DNA of 64,000 nucleotides from Streptomyces sp. Ru62 (GCF_002920615.1 NZ_PQSU01000001.1:454129-518128), one strand, 5' to 3'; positions 45,086-54,649 are shown, counted from the stretch's first letter. A program made the numbers and translations. The notes: generated from the letters alone by a model not told the origin.

Positions 45086-45774
45086 CGGGGTTCGGTGGTC
45101 CTCGGTGAAGAGTGGGGGGGCTGGAGCCGGGGTGTGGTGCTGGGTGACGCGTACGGTCCGCCCGGGTCACGGGCGGGCGGGGTGCCCTGGATGAGGGATC
45201 ACGGAGCGCTGGGACGCGGCCGGGCCGGGATGGGCTCGGGGACAGCCGGAGCGGCTTGGCTCAACAGCTGGAACAGCAACAACAGCTACAGCGCGCGCGG
45301 GCGGCACCGAGGGACCCGGCGGTGCGGGTCGAGGTGGGTGCCAAGTTCGCGAGCATGCCCACTAGGACATCGGTTCACACCCGCACTGTCAACTCGACGC
45401 CCGGTATGTGGGACATGGTTCACCTCATCCGGTTCATCTGAAAGGTGAAAGGTTTGCTCACCGGGGGGTCGGGACACATGGGGCACATCCGAGCGCTTGA
45501 GCCTCGCGGAACGGGATCGAACGCGGAGGCGTCTTTCTCCGTACAGAGATCTGTACGGGGTCGTGACCGCCCCGGGGGTCCTGCTGCGTGTCAAGGTTTA
45601 TGGCGATTTGAACACTTTCCGCACGGCCTTGGTTCCGCAGAGTGAATAACGGACCCAATAGCAGATCTCGGCTTGACTCGCCCGGAGCAGCACACTTGTA
45701 ATTTCACTCGTGTCGTTCAGCCGAAATCGGTAACGGCTACGCACGGGGACGCGAAAGACAGACGAGGGGCGCAC
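45086..45774. promoter_or_regulatory. 689-nt region between cysteine dioxygenase and whiB, with a possible 61-aa ORF
   Basis: No firm gene. A frame opening with TTG at 45256 and ending at 45441 would encode a 61-residue peptide beginning with a Gln-rich stretch ([11 protein letters not shown]). GGAG lies 4 nt before the TTG, and third positions are about 78 percent G/C, lower than the neighbouring genes. The right 200 nt are AT-richer and hold the whiB promoter. Confidence 0.4.
45673..45702 (+). promoter_or_regulatory. whiB promoter
   Basis: TTGACT (45673-45678), an 18-nt spacer and TGTAAT (45697-45702) fit a housekeeping-sigma promoter, giving a leader of about 66 nt before whiB. S. coelicolor whiB is known to have two promoters; a second cannot be assigned here. 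Confidence 0.5.
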
Positions 45775-46038
45775 ATGACCGAGCTGGTGCAGCAACTGCT
45801 GGTCGACGACGCGGACGAGGAACTCGGCTGGCAGGAGCGCGCGCTGTGCGCCCAGACCGACCCCGAGTCCTTCTTCCCCGAGAAGGGCGGCTCCACCAGA
45901 GAGGCCAAGAAGGTCTGCCTCGCCTGCGAGGTCCGCTCCGAGTGCCTCGAATACGCCCTCGCCAACGACGAGCGCTTCGGCATCTGGGGCGGCCTGTCCG
46001 AGCGGGAACGCCGCCGTCTGAAGAAGGCCGCCGTGTGA
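45775..46038 (+). CDS. whiB: WhiB sporulation regulator (Wbl iron-sulfur protein)
   Basis: 87 residues, the same length as S. coelicolor WhiB. The four cysteines that ligate the [4Fe-4S] cluster are Cys25, Cys48, Cys51 and Cys57 (C...CxxCxxxxxC). The GIWGG turn is at 69-73 and a basic helix (RERRRLKKAAV) ends the protein. WhiB acts with WhiA to co-activate genes for sporulation septation. ATG 45775 has GAGGGG just upstream; a longer in-frame start lies inside the promoter. It corresponds to M. tuberculosis whiB2 by synteny. Confidence 0.96.
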   Translation: MTELVQQLLVDDADEELGWQERALCAQTDPESFFPEKGGSTREAKKVCLACEVRSECLEYALANDERFGIWGGLSERERRRLKKAAV

Positions 46039-46084
46039 CCGTACGGCCGGCCACCAACGTCGCGAACGGCCCGTCGCCAGTGGG

Positions 46085-46093
46085 TTATCCACA
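46085..46093 (+). promoter_or_regulatory. Single DnaA box-like TTATCCACA
   Basis: A perfect E. coli-type DnaA box in the whiB-glycosyltransferase gap (46039-46239). A single box does not make an origin but may bind DnaA as a regulator. Confidence 0.3.
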
Positions 46094-46239
46094 GGCGGCG
46101 GGCCGTCGTCATGGCCAGCCGATAGTGTGGTCGCTCGTCCGAGACGCCCCGCTGTCCCCTCGACGCACTCGATCCGCTCGACGCACGGGGAGGCACACAG
46201 GCGTCCACCGCAGTCCATCGAACCGGGGCCCGTACCTCG

Positions 46240-49200
46240 ATGTCCGTGCACAGCCATACGGCGGCCCGAAGCGGCACCGCCACAGCAGCGTTCGACCCAG
46301 CCCGCCCGCCCGAGTTCCCGCGTCATGTGGTGACCGCGGTCCTCGTCTCCCACGACGGCGCCCGCTGGCTGCCCGACGCGCTCGCCGGGCTGCTCGGCCA
46401 GGAGCGCCCCGTGCAGTACGCGGTGGCCGCCGACACCGGCAGCGCGGACGACTCCGCCCGGCTGCTCACCGACGCCCTCGGCGACGCCAACGTGCTGCAC
46501 CTGGCCCGCCGTACCGGCTTCGGCCAGGCCGTCGAGGAGGCGAGCCGCACCGCGCCCCTCCTCACCCCGGAGGACCTGCCGTACCTCAAACGCCCCAGCG
46601 GCTGGGACCCCGTCACGCGCACCTGGCGCGACGACGCCTACGACCTGCCCGAACTGCCGCACGGCGAGCCCGTCCAGTGGCTGTGGCTGCTGCACGACGA
46701 CTGCGCCCCCGAACCCGACGCCCTCGCCCAGCTGCTGCGGGTCGTCGAGAACGAACTCGAACTCGGCCGCACCGATGTCGCGGTGGTCGGCCCCAAGCTG
46801 CGCGGCTGGTACGACCGCCGCCAACTGCTGGAGGTCGGCGTCTCCATCGCCAACTCCGGCCGCCGCTGGACCGGACTGGACCGCCGCGAGCAGGACCAGG
46901 GCCAGCACGACCACGTCCGCACCGTGCTGTCCGTCTCCACCGCCGGCATGCTCATCCGCCGCGACGTCTTCGAACAGCTCGGCGGCTTCGACCGCCGACT
47001 GCCCCTCATGCGCGACGACGTCGACCTGTGCTGGCGCGCCCACACGGCCGGCCACCGCGTCCTGGTAGCCCCCGACGCCGTCGTCCGGCACGCCGAGGCA
47101 GCCTCCCGCGAGCGCCGCACGGTCGACTGCGCGGGCCGCACCACCGCTTCCCCGCACAAGGTCGACAAGGCGGGCGCCGTCTACACCCTGCTCGCCAACA
47201 CCCGTACCGCCGCGCTGCCCTGGGTCCTGCTGCGGCTGGTCCTCGGCACCGTCCTGCGCACCCTCGCCTACCTCGTCGGCAAGGTCCCCGGGCAGGCCGT
47301 CGACGAGATCCGCGGCCTGCTGAGCACACTGCTGCGACCCGAGCGGATCATCGCCGCGCGGCGCCGCCGCGGCTCCGCCCAGATCGACAAGGACGAGCTG
47401 CGCCAGCTGTTCCCGCCGCCCGGCGCGACCATCCGGGCCACCGTGGAGCAGATCGCGGGCAACTTCTCCGGCGGCAGCGACAGTGACACCGCCTCGGCCG
47501 GCCGGCACGGTGGCGCGGTGGAGTCCGGGCCCGGCGGCGACGACGCCGAGTTCCTGGAGGTCGAGCAGTTCGCCCGGCTCAAGCGGATCGCCCGCAGACC
47601 CGGCCCGGTGCTCTTCCTCGCACTGCTGCTCATCTCCCTCGCCGCCTGCCGTGCCCTGCTCGCCGGCGGCGCGCTGGCCGGCGGCGCCCTGCTGCCCGCC
47701 CCGGCCGGCGCCGGCGACCTGTGGTCCCGCTACCTGGACGCCTGGCACCCGGTCGGGGCCGGCGGCAGCCCGTCCGCGCCCCCGTATCTGGCGATCGTCG
47801 CCACCCTCGCCTCGATCCTGTTCGGCTCCACCGGACTCGCCGTCACCGTCCTGCTCGTCTGCTCGGTGCCGCTCGCCGGACTCACCGCCTACTTCGCCTC
47901 CCGGCCCCTGGTCACCTCCCGGCTGCTGCGCGCCTGGGCGGCCATCGCCTACGCCTTCCTGCCCGCCACCACCGGGGCCCTCGCCGGCGGCCGCATCGGC
48001 ACCGCCGTCCTCGCCGTGCTGCTGCCGCTCATCGCCCGCGCGGGCATCGCCGCGAGCGGCCTGGCGAACCGCACCGGCGCGCGCGGAAGCTGGCGCGCCA
48101 CCTGGGCGTACGCGCTGCTGCTGACCATCACCACCGCCTTCACCCCGATCGTCTGGCCCATCGCCCTGCTGCTCGGCCTCGGCGTACTGGTGCTGCGCCG
48201 CCGCGACCCCGTCGCCCACGGCCTGCGCTTCCTCGCCCAGATCGGCACCCCGCTGCTGCTCCTCGCGCCCTGGTCGCTGACCCTCCTGCCGACCGGCTTC
48301 TTCCAGGAGGCCGGCCTGGAGTACGGCCCCTCGGCCGCCTCCGCGCTAGACCTGCTCGGCGCCGCGCCCGGCGGCCCCGGCACCGTGCACGGCCTGATGC
48401 TCATCGGCATCGTGCTCGCCGCGCTCGCCGCCCTGCTGCGCTCCGAGCGGCAGCTCGGCGTCCGCACCGCCTGGGCCGTCGCCCTGACCGGCCTCGTCTT
48501 CGCGGTCCTGTCCAACAAGTCCGCCTGGGCCGGACCGGCCACCCTCGTCTACGGCATCGCCCTGCTGGCCGCCGCCGCCCTCGGCGCCGACGGCGCCCGC
48601 GCGCGTGTGGCCGAGCAGAGCTTCGGCTGGCGCCAGCCGGTCGCCGCCCTGATCGCCTTCGCCTCGGCCGCCGGTCCGCTGCTCGTCGCCGCGGGCTGGA
48701 TGATCCGCGGCGCCGACGGCCCGCTGGAGCGTCGCGACCCGGCCCAGGTGCCCGCGTTCGTCGCCGAGGACTCCAGCGGCGGCGACCAGGCCCGCACCCT
48801 GATCCTCGACAGCGACTCCACCGCGCGCGTGCGCTACACCCTGGTCCGCGGCTCCGGCGCCCGCATGGGCGACGCCGAACTCACCGCCGCCGACGGCGGC
48901 AACGCCCGCCTGGACAAGACCGTCGCCAACCTCGTCGCCGGCTCCGGCGCCGACCAGGCCGACGAACTCGGCGGTTTCGCCGTGCGGTACGTCCTCGTCC
49001 ACAAGGGCGCCCCCCGCGACATCACCCGCGTCCTCGACGCCACCCCCGGCCTGACCCGGCTCAGCCAGCAGAACGGCAGCGCCCTGTGGCGCGTCGACCA
49101 GGAGGTCGGCCGCGCGGCCATCGTGCCCGCCTCCGGGTCGGGCAAGGCCCAGCCGGTCACCGCGGGACCGGTGGAGATCCACACGACGATCCCCGCCGGC

Positions 49201-50001
49201 TCCGGCAGCCGCGTCCTGCGCCTCGCCGACAGCGCCGCCGACGGCTGGACGGCCACCCTCGACGGCAAGCCGCTCACCCGGACCACCGTCGACGGCTGGG
49301 CCCAGGGCTTCCAACTCCCCTCCAACGGCGGCAGGCTGGACGTCACCTACGACGCTCCGGTCACGCACACGGCCTGGCTCCTGGCCCAGGGCGCGCTCGC
49401 CGTCGTCCTGGTCGTCCTCGCCCTACCCGGCCGCCGCCGCGACGTCGACGACGACCTTCCCGAGGAGCAGCCCCTGCCCGTCCAGGCCACCGCCGGCGAG
49501 GGCCGCCGCGCCCGCCGCCTGCGCGCCCAGGCGGAGGAGGCCGCTGCAGAGGAGGGGCCCGGCACGCCTCCGCAACCCGAGCAGCCCCCGGCCGCCGTAC
49601 CGCACCAGCAGGCGTACGACGTGGGGGTTCCCCCGGCCGAGGGGACCGGGGACTGGGGGAGCGCCCCGGCCACCTACGGGAACGCCGAGCACGTCGAGCA
49701 CGCCGAGTACACCGACTACGGCGCGGACCCGTACCGGACCGCGGCCGGCTACGACCAGCAGCCGTACCAGCAGCCCGACCCCTACCAGACGGCCCCGTAC
49801 GACCCTTACGCCTACAGCGACACGCCCGACCAGATGCCGTACGACCCCGCGGCCTACCAGCAGGGCTACGACCCGGCGTACGACGCCGCCCAGCAGGATT
49901 ACGACCCAGCCCAGCAGGGTTACGACACCCAGCAGGGCTACGACCCGGCCCCGCACCCCCACGGCACCGGCAGCCAGCGCCCCGACGGGAGCCAGCAGTG
50001 A
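46240..50001 (+). CDS. Giant membrane glycosyltransferase (GT2 plus polytopic domain)
   Basis: 1253 residues. A GT-A domain occupies ~28-300 (VTAVLVSHDGARWLPDALAG, LLHDDCAPEPDAL as the DxD region, LMRDDVDLCWRAHTAG). A polytopic membrane region runs from ~450 to ~830 with about 10 helices, followed by an extracytoplasmic segment (~830-1040), one more helix (~1042-1062) and a ~190-residue C-terminal cytoplasmic tail. The tail ends in a low-complexity Tyr/Gln/Pro/Asp region (repeats such as YDPAYDAAQQDYDPAQQGYD). It likely moves sugars onto an exported glycan. The next gene overlaps by 4 nt. The substrate is unknown. Confidence 0.87.
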   Translation: MSVHSHTAARSGTATAAFDPARPPEFPRHVVTAVLVSHDGARWLPDALAGLLGQERPVQYAVAADTGSADDSARLLTDALGDANVLHLARRTGFGQAVEEASRTAPLLTPEDLPYLKRPSGWDPVTRTWRDDAYDLPELPHGEPVQWLWLLHDDCAPEPDALAQLLRVVENELELGRTDVAVVGPKLRGWYDRRQLLEVGVSIANSGRRWTGLDRREQDQGQHDHVRTVLSVSTAGMLIRRDVFEQLGGFDRRLPLMRDDVDLCWRAHTAGHRVLVAPDAVVRHAEAASRERRTVDCAGRTTASPHKVDKAGAVYTLLANTRTAALPWVLLRLVLGTVLRTLAYLVGKVPGQAVDEIRGLLSTLLRPERIIAARRRRGSAQIDKDELRQLFPPPGATIRATVEQIAGNFSGGSDSDTASAGRHGGAVESGPGGDDAEFLEVEQFARLKRIARRPGPVLFLALLLISLAACRALLAGGALAGGALLPAPAGAGDLWSRYLDAWHPVGAGGSPSAPPYLAIVATLASILFGSTGLAVTVLLVCSVPLAGLTAYFASRPLVTSRLLRAWAAIAYAFLPATTGALAGGRIGTAVLAVLLPLIARAGIAASGLANRTGARGSWRATWAYALLLTITTAFTPIVWPIALLLGLGVLVLRRRDPVAHGLRFLAQIGTPLLLLAPWSLTLLPTGFFQEAGLEYGPSAASALDLLGAAPGGPGTVHGLMLIGIVLAALAALLRSERQLGVRTAWAVALTGLVFAVLSNKSAWAGPATLVYGIALLAAAALGADGARARVAEQSFGWRQPVAALIAFASAAGPLLVAAGWMIRGADGPLERRDPAQVPAFVAEDSSGGDQARTLILDSDSTARVRYTLVRGSGARMGDAELTAADGGNARLDKTVANLVAGSGADQADELGGFAVRYVLVHKGAPRDITRVLDATPGLTRLSQQNGSALWRVDQEVGRAAIVPASGSGKAQPVTAGPVEIHTTIPAGSGSRVLRLADSAADGWTATLDGKPLTRTTVDGWAQGFQLPSNGGRLDVTYDAPVTHTAWLLAQGALAVVLVVLALPGRRRDVDDDLPEEQPLPVQATAGEGRRARRLRAQAEEAAAEEGPGTPPQPEQPPAAVPHQQAYDVGVPPAEGTGDWGSAPATYGNAEHVEHAEYTDYGADPYRTAAGYDQQPYQQPDPYQTAPYDPYAYSDTPDQMPYDPAAYQQGYDPAYDAAQQDYDPAQQGYDTQQGYDPAPHPHGTGSQRPDGSQQ

Positions 50002-51515
50002 ACCGCACCACCCTGTCCCTGATCGCCGGCACGGCCGCGCTGGCCGCCGTCACCGCGTTCGCCGCGTTCGACCCGCCGTCCGCGTCCGGCGCCGCCGCCC
50101 CCCAGGCGGCTGCCCGGCTGCCCGTGGAGCGCACCAGCCTGCTGTGCCCGGCGCCGAGCATGTCGGACATCGCCGACACGGCGTACACGTCGTTCACGCC
50201 GGTCACCAAGGGCGCCGGCGGCGGAGGCAAGGCCCAACTCCAGGCGGCCGGAGGGCAGTCGGCCGACGGAACGGACGGCAGCGGGAAGGGCAAGGGCGGC
50301 AAGGGCACCGGGAAGAAGGCCGACGAGCCGGTCCTCACCCCGAAGGCACCGGGCACGCCGGCCACCGGCGAGACCTCCGGCGCCGAGGCGCCCGCGCTCG
50401 TCGGCACCGCGGACGGCGGGTTCGCGCCCGGCTGGACCGTCCAGGAGACCACCGAGGTCGCCGCAGGCACCGGGCGGGGCCTGCTGGGCGTCAACTGCAC
50501 CGGTGCGGACACCGAGTTCTGGTTCCCGGGCGCCAGCACGGCCACCGGCCGCACCGATTACGTCCACCTGACCAACCCCGACGACTCCGCCGCCGTGGTC
50601 GACATCGAGCTGTACGGCAAGGACGGCGCGATCAAGTCCCCGCTGGGCGAGAACCTCACCGTGAAGCCGCACGCGAGCGAGCCGATCCTGCTCTCCACCC
50701 TCACCGACGAGCGCCAGGCCGACCTGACCGTGCACGTCAGCGTGCGCAGCGGCCGGGTCGGCGCGGCCGTGCAGGCCCTGGACGACAAGGCGGGCGGCGA
50801 CTGGCTGGCCGCCGCCACCGACCCGGCCGGCAGCCAGGTCCTGCCCGGCATCCCGAAGGACGCCACCGACGTCCGCCTGATCGCCTTCACCCCCGGCGAC
50901 GACGACGCCGACCTGAAGATCCGCCTGGCTTCGCCCGACGGCCTGATCACCCCGGCGGGCAACGAGACCCTGCACGTCAAGTCCGGCATGTCCACGGCGG
51001 TCGATCTCGGCGACGTCACCCGTGGCGAGGCCGGCTCGCTGGTCCTCACCCCCACCGACCAGACCGTCCCGGTCGTCGCGGCGCTCCAGGTGGTGCGCGG
51101 CAAGGGCGACAAGAAGGAGACGGCGTTCATCCCGGCCACGGCCGCCGTCGGCACGCGCGCGACCTCGGCCGACAACAGCGCCAAGGGCACGACGCTCGCC
51201 CTGACGGCCCCCACCGGCACGGCCACGGTCAAGGTGACGGCGTCGGCGGGCAGCGAGGGCGGGTCCCCGGTGACCAAGACGTACACGATCAAGTCCGGCA
51301 CGACCCAGAACGTCGACGTCCCCGTCCCGGCGGGCCTCAAGGGCACGTACGCCCTCACGGTCGAGCCCGTCTCCGGCGCCCCCGTCTACGCCTCCCGCAC
51401 CCTCGCGGCCACCGAGGGGGGCGTCCCCGCCTTCACGGTCCAGACCCTCCCGGACGACCACGGCATGGTGTCGGTCCCGAGAACGGAACAGGACCTGTCG
51501 ATCCTGCAGAAGTGA
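49998..51515 (+). CDS. Secreted or membrane-anchored DUF5719 protein
   Basis: 505 residues. An N-terminal hydrophobic signal segment (LSLIAGTAALAAVTAFAAF, ~5-23) is followed by a Gly/Lys-rich linker (~75-125) and beta-rich repeats (~160-500; for example DYVHLTNPDDSAAVVDIELY and ADLTVHVSVRSGRVGAAVQA). There are two cysteines (SLLCPAP and LLGVNCTG) that may form a disulfide. GTG 49998 overlaps the glycosyltransferase stop by 4 nt, so both are made together and the protein probably acts with the transferase outside the membrane. The function is unknown. Confidence 0.83.
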   Translation: MNRTTLSLIAGTAALAAVTAFAAFDPPSASGAAAPQAAARLPVERTSLLCPAPSMSDIADTAYTSFTPVTKGAGGGGKAQLQAAGGQSADGTDGSGKGKGGKGTGKKADEPVLTPKAPGTPATGETSGAEAPALVGTADGGFAPGWTVQETTEVAAGTGRGLLGVNCTGADTEFWFPGASTATGRTDYVHLTNPDDSAAVVDIELYGKDGAIKSPLGENLTVKPHASEPILLSTLTDERQADLTVHVSVRSGRVGAAVQALDDKAGGDWLAAATDPAGSQVLPGIPKDATDVRLIAFTPGDDDADLKIRLASPDGLITPAGNETLHVKSGMSTAVDLGDVTRGEAGSLVLTPTDQTVPVVAALQVVRGKGDKKETAFIPATAAVGTRATSADNSAKGTTLALTAPTGTATVKVTASAGSEGGSPVTKTYTIKSGTTQNVDVPVPAGLKGTYALTVEPVSGAPVYASRTLAATEGGVPAFTVQTLPDDHGMVSVPRTEQDLSILQK

Positions 51516-51594
51516 GGGGCCGGGGCGGCTGATCGCCTCAGGGCGAACCCGCCCCCGCCGGCCGGCACCGGCACCGGGCACCGACGAAGGCGCC

Positions 51595-52053
51595 CTAGTC
51601 CTCCCCGTACCGGGGGTCCACGGTCTCCGGCGTCAGCCCCAGCAGCTCGGCCACCTGCTCCACGACCACCTCATGCACCAGCGCGGCCCGCTCGTCCCGC
51701 CCCTTGGTGCGGATCTCCACCGGCCGCCGGTACACGACCACCCGAGCCCGCCGCCCGTCCCGCGCCGGGATGACCCCACCGAGCGGAACGGCGTCGTCCG
51801 CCCACGCCACCTGATCCCCGGACCCCTCCAGCCGGGGCACCTCCAGCACCAGGAAGTCGATGTCGGCCAGCTGCGGCCACCGCCGCTCAAGACGTTCCAC
51901 GGAGTCCTGCACCAGGTCCGCGAACACCTCGGCACGGCTGGCCGCCAGCGGCACCTGCGGCGGTGCGATCGGCCCTCGCATGCCCCGCCCGTGGCGATCA
52001 CGGCGACGGGGCCCGGGGCCGGCGGTACGGGGCGGTACACGGTTGTCCATCAC
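51595..52053 (-). CDS. Minimal zincin-like metallopeptidase family protein
   Basis: About 152 residues. The motif HEVVVEQVAELLG near residue 132 (HExxxEQ-type) is the hallmark of the small actinobacterial metallopeptidase-like family that sits beside WhiB2-type genes, as Rv3259 does in M. tuberculosis. The N-terminal ~40 residues are basic and probably disordered. TACCCT (52060-52065, minus strand) is 6 nt before GTG 52053, so I chose that leaderless start; ATG 52050 is the next codon. It is divergent from the DUF3499 gene by 327 nt. Peptidase activity is unproven in the family. Confidence 0.82.
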   Translation of the reverse strand: MMDNRVPPRTAGPGPRRRDRHGRGMRGPIAPPQVPLAASRAEVFADLVQDSVERLERRWPQLADIDFLVLEVPRLEGSGDQVAWADDAVPLGGVIPARDGRRARVVVYRRPVEIRTKGRDERAALVHEVVVEQVAELLGLTPETVDPRYGED

Positions 52054-52380
52054 TGGTGAAGGGTAGTCCCCGCGCCCTCCGCGCGTCCGGCTCCGCGCGG
52101 CAACCGGCCCATGCCCCCGCATGTCACAGGATGACCATTTCAGCCAAGGTCTGGCTCGTTTCCGTAACTCTCCGAGACCGCCGAACTCAAGACAATTGAC
52201 GGTGTTTGTACCGGCTCCTGACCGGACCCGGTGCCGCCCGGCACCCACCGGACATGCGTCCATGCAGGTCAACGAAGTCCGCTCGAAGGGGTGTGTGGGG
52301 CGTTTCACAGCCCGACACGGGGGAGTGACCTGGTGGAGAGTCGTCGCGGCCCGCTCAAGAGTGCGGTACCGTCCAACGTC
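52054..52380. promoter_or_regulatory. Divergent region between metallopeptidase and DUF3499 genes
   Basis: No gene seen. The left end has the TACCCT -10 box of the minus-strand gene. The right end has TACCGT (52367-52372), 8 nt before GTG 52381. The centre (52120-52230) is less GC-rich and contains TTGACG at 52194-52199 without a matching -10. Confidence 0.45.
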
Positions 52381-52758
52381 GTGAGCCCTGTACGTCGCTG
52401 TTCGCGCACCGCCTGCGGCCGACCCGCCGTCGCGACGCTGACGTACGTCTACGCCGACTCGACCGCGGTCCTCGGCCCGCTCGCCACCTACGCCGAACCC
52501 CACTGCTACGACCTGTGCGCCGAGCACTCCGAGCGCCTCACCGCCCCGCGCGGCTGGGAGGTCGTACGACTCCTGGACGCCTCCGCGCCCGCGCGGCCCA
52601 GCGGAGACGACCTGGAAGCGCTTGCCAACGCCGTGCGCGAGGCGGCCCGCCCGCAGGAGCGCGCGGCCGAGGCGGGCGGCGGCGGATCGCGCGCCGCCGA
52701 CCCCATGGAGGTCGCCCGCCGCGGCCACCTGAGGGTCCTGCGCTCCCCGGACAACTGA
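52381..52758 (+). CDS. DUF3499 family protein
   Basis: 125 residues. The N-terminal half has a likely zinc-binding site: CSRTACGRPAVATLTY with two Cys (CxxxxC), then HCYDLCAEHSERL with further Cys and His. The C-terminal half is charged and helical. It is conserved beside manB and WhiB2 in actinobacteria (Rv3258c). GTG 52381 with TACCGT 8 nt upstream suggests a leaderless message; a GTG at 52333 has been used in some relatives and would add 16 residues. The function is unknown, perhaps a small zinc-binding regulator. Confidence 0.8.
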   Translation: MSPVRRCSRTACGRPAVATLTYVYADSTAVLGPLATYAEPHCYDLCAEHSERLTAPRGWEVVRLLDASAPARPSGDDLEALANAVREAARPQERAAEAGGGGSRAADPMEVARRGHLRVLRSPDN

Positions 52759-52985
52759 GCGCGACAACCGGCCGGCACGACGTCTACGGCCCCACCGCGC
52801 GTCTGCGGCCCCACCGCGCGCCACGGCTGAACGCCACCCCACGCCACCCCCGCCCCGCGTGACGGTCCGGCCCGCGCGGGCGTTACGGAAGGGGGTCCAC
52901 CGGGCGTCCGGCCGGTGTCCGCGCGGGCGCCCTCGCTCCCGGCGGGTAGTTTGTGGGCACCCATAGGACTTCAGGAGGGTTGGCC

Positions 52986-54350
52986 GTGACTGCTGATCTG
53001 TCGCAGATCGTGAAGGCGTACGACGTGCGCGGAGTGGTCCCGGACCAGTGGGACGAGGCACTGGCCGGACTCTTCGGCGCCGCCTTCGCGGAGGTGACGG
53101 GAGCGGCGGCCGTCGTCGTCGGCCACGACATGCGGCCCTCGTCCCCCGGCCTCTCCCGCGCCTTCGCACGCGGCGCGGCGGACCGCGGTGTCGACGTCAC
53201 CGAGATCGGCCTGTGCTCCACGGACCAGCTGTACTACGCCTCCGGCGCGCTGAACCTGCCGGGCGCGATGTTCACGGCCTCGCACAACCCGGCCCAGTAC
53301 AACGGCATCAAGCTGTGCCGCGCGGGCGCCGCCCCCGTCGGCCAGGACACGGGGCTCACGCAGATCCGCGAACTGGTCGAGCGCTGGCTGGCGGAGGGCA
53401 CCCCGGACCCCGTGGACCGGCCGGGAACCCTCTCCGCACGCGAGACGTTGGAGGATTACGCGGCGCACCTCCGCTCCCTGGTCGACCTCACCTCCATCCG
53501 CCCCCTGAAGGTCGTGGTCGACGCCGGCAACGGCATGGGCGGCCACACGGTCCCCCCGGTCTTCGCCGGCCTGCCCCTGACCCTCGTCCCGATGTACTTC
53601 GAACTGGACGGCACCTTCCCCAACCACGAGGCCAACCCGCTCGACCCGGCCAACCTCGTGGACCTCCAGAAGCGGGTCCCGGTGGAGGGCGCCGACCTCG
53701 GCATCGCCTTCGACGGCGACGCCGACCGCTGCTTCGTCGTGGACGAGCACGGCGACCCGGTCTCCCCGTCCGCGATCACCGCGCTGGTCGCCGCCCGCGA
53801 ACTGGCCCGCAACGGCGGCAAGGGCACGGTCATCCACAACCTGATCACGTCCCGCACCGTCCCGGAGGTGGTGAAGGAGAACGGCGGCACCCCCGTCCGC
53901 ACCCGCGTCGGCCACTCCTTCATCAAGGCGGAGATGGCCCGCAGCGGCGCGATCTTCGGCGGCGAGCACTCCGCCCACTACTACTTCAAGGACTTCTGGA
54001 ACGCCGACACGGGCATGCTGGCCGCCCTGCACGTCCTCGCCGCGCTCGGCGGCCAGGAGGGCCCGCTGTCCGCCCTGGTCGCCCAGTACGACCGCTACAC
54101 CGGCTCCGGCGAGATCAACTCCACCGTCGCCGACCAGTCCGCCCGCCTCGCCGCGATCCGCACCGCGTACGAGGGCCGCGCCGGCGTCACCCTGGACGAC
54201 CTCGACGGCCTCACGGTCGCCGCGGCCGACTGGTGGTTCAACGTCCGCCCGTCCAACACCGAGCCGCTCCTGCGCCTGAACGCCGAGGCGAAGGACGAGG
54301 CCACCATGACGAAGATCCGCGACGAGGCACTGGCGATCATCAGGGGCTGA
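52986..54350 (+). CDS. manB: Phosphomannomutase
   Basis: 454 residues of the alpha-D-phosphohexomutase family, all four domains present. Catalytic Ser99 in [12 protein letters not shown]; metal loop FDGDADRC near 239; sugar-binding [10 protein letters not shown] near 325; phosphate-binding RPSNTEP near 425. It interconverts mannose-6-phosphate and mannose-1-phosphate. With manA and the guanylyltransferase in the same window it gives a full route from fructose-6-phosphate to GDP-mannose. GTG 52986 has AGGAGGG upstream; a TAGTTT -10 box (52946) is likely. Confidence 0.93.
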   Translation: MTADLSQIVKAYDVRGVVPDQWDEALAGLFGAAFAEVTGAAAVVVGHDMRPSSPGLSRAFARGAADRGVDVTEIGLCSTDQLYYASGALNLPGAMFTASHNPAQYNGIKLCRAGAAPVGQDTGLTQIRELVERWLAEGTPDPVDRPGTLSARETLEDYAAHLRSLVDLTSIRPLKVVVDAGNGMGGHTVPPVFAGLPLTLVPMYFELDGTFPNHEANPLDPANLVDLQKRVPVEGADLGIAFDGDADRCFVVDEHGDPVSPSAITALVAARELARNGGKGTVIHNLITSRTVPEVVKENGGTPVRTRVGHSFIKAEMARSGAIFGGEHSAHYYFKDFWNADTGMLAALHVLAALGGQEGPLSALVAQYDRYTGSGEINSTVADQSARLAAIRTAYEGRAGVTLDDLDGLTVAAADWWFNVRPSNTEPLLRLNAEAKDEATMTKIRDEALAIIRG

Positions 54351-54385
54351 GCGGTCTGCCCATGAGCGGTACGCTGACCAGGCAT

Positions 54386-54412
54386 ATGCACAGACACCCG
54401 TACGGCCTCTGA
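54386..54412 (+). other. Possible 8-codon upstream ORF before the Trm112-like gene
   Basis: ATG...TGA encoding MHRHPYGL, with TACGCT (54370-54375) 10 nt upstream as a possible -10 box. It ends 11 nt before the Trm112-like start. It may be chance. Confidence 0.2.
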
Positions 54413-54423
54413 AGGGACAGCCC

Positions 54424-54594
54424 ATGCCGCTCGAAGCCGGCCTCCTGGAGATCCTCGCCTGCCCGGCCTGCCATGCCCCCCTGAAGGAGCAGGACACCGA
54501 GCTGATCTGCACGGGCCAGGACTGCGGCCTCGCCTACCCGGTCCGCGACGGCATCCCGGTCCTGCTGGTCGACGAGGCCCGCCGCCCCGAGTGA
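54424..54594 (+). CDS. Trm112-like small zinc protein
   Basis: A 56-residue protein with four cysteines in two pairs (CPAC and CTGQDC), the short zinc-ribbon of the Trm112/YcaR family, and the ending [19 protein letters not shown] typical of that family. Trm112 proteins help methyltransferases or act as small chaperones. It lies between manB and the SIS-like gene, as in mycobacteria. AAGGGA precedes the ATG. It is too short for many ORF callers. Confidence 0.9.
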   Translation: MPLEAGLLEILACPACHAPLKEQDTELICTGQDCGLAYPVRDGIPVLLVDEARRPE

Positions 54595-54649
54595 CGAGGC
54601 CCGTCACCTCGTAGCACCCCAGGATCCCGGCGATCGGAGGCTGCCGCCC

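Noticed and set aside
42252..45170. A single 972-residue frame covering fbiB, fbiA and the dioxygenase region
   Set aside because: Only its last part (fbiB frame) is a real protein; the upstream part is an out-of-frame shadow of fbiA and the dioxygenase.
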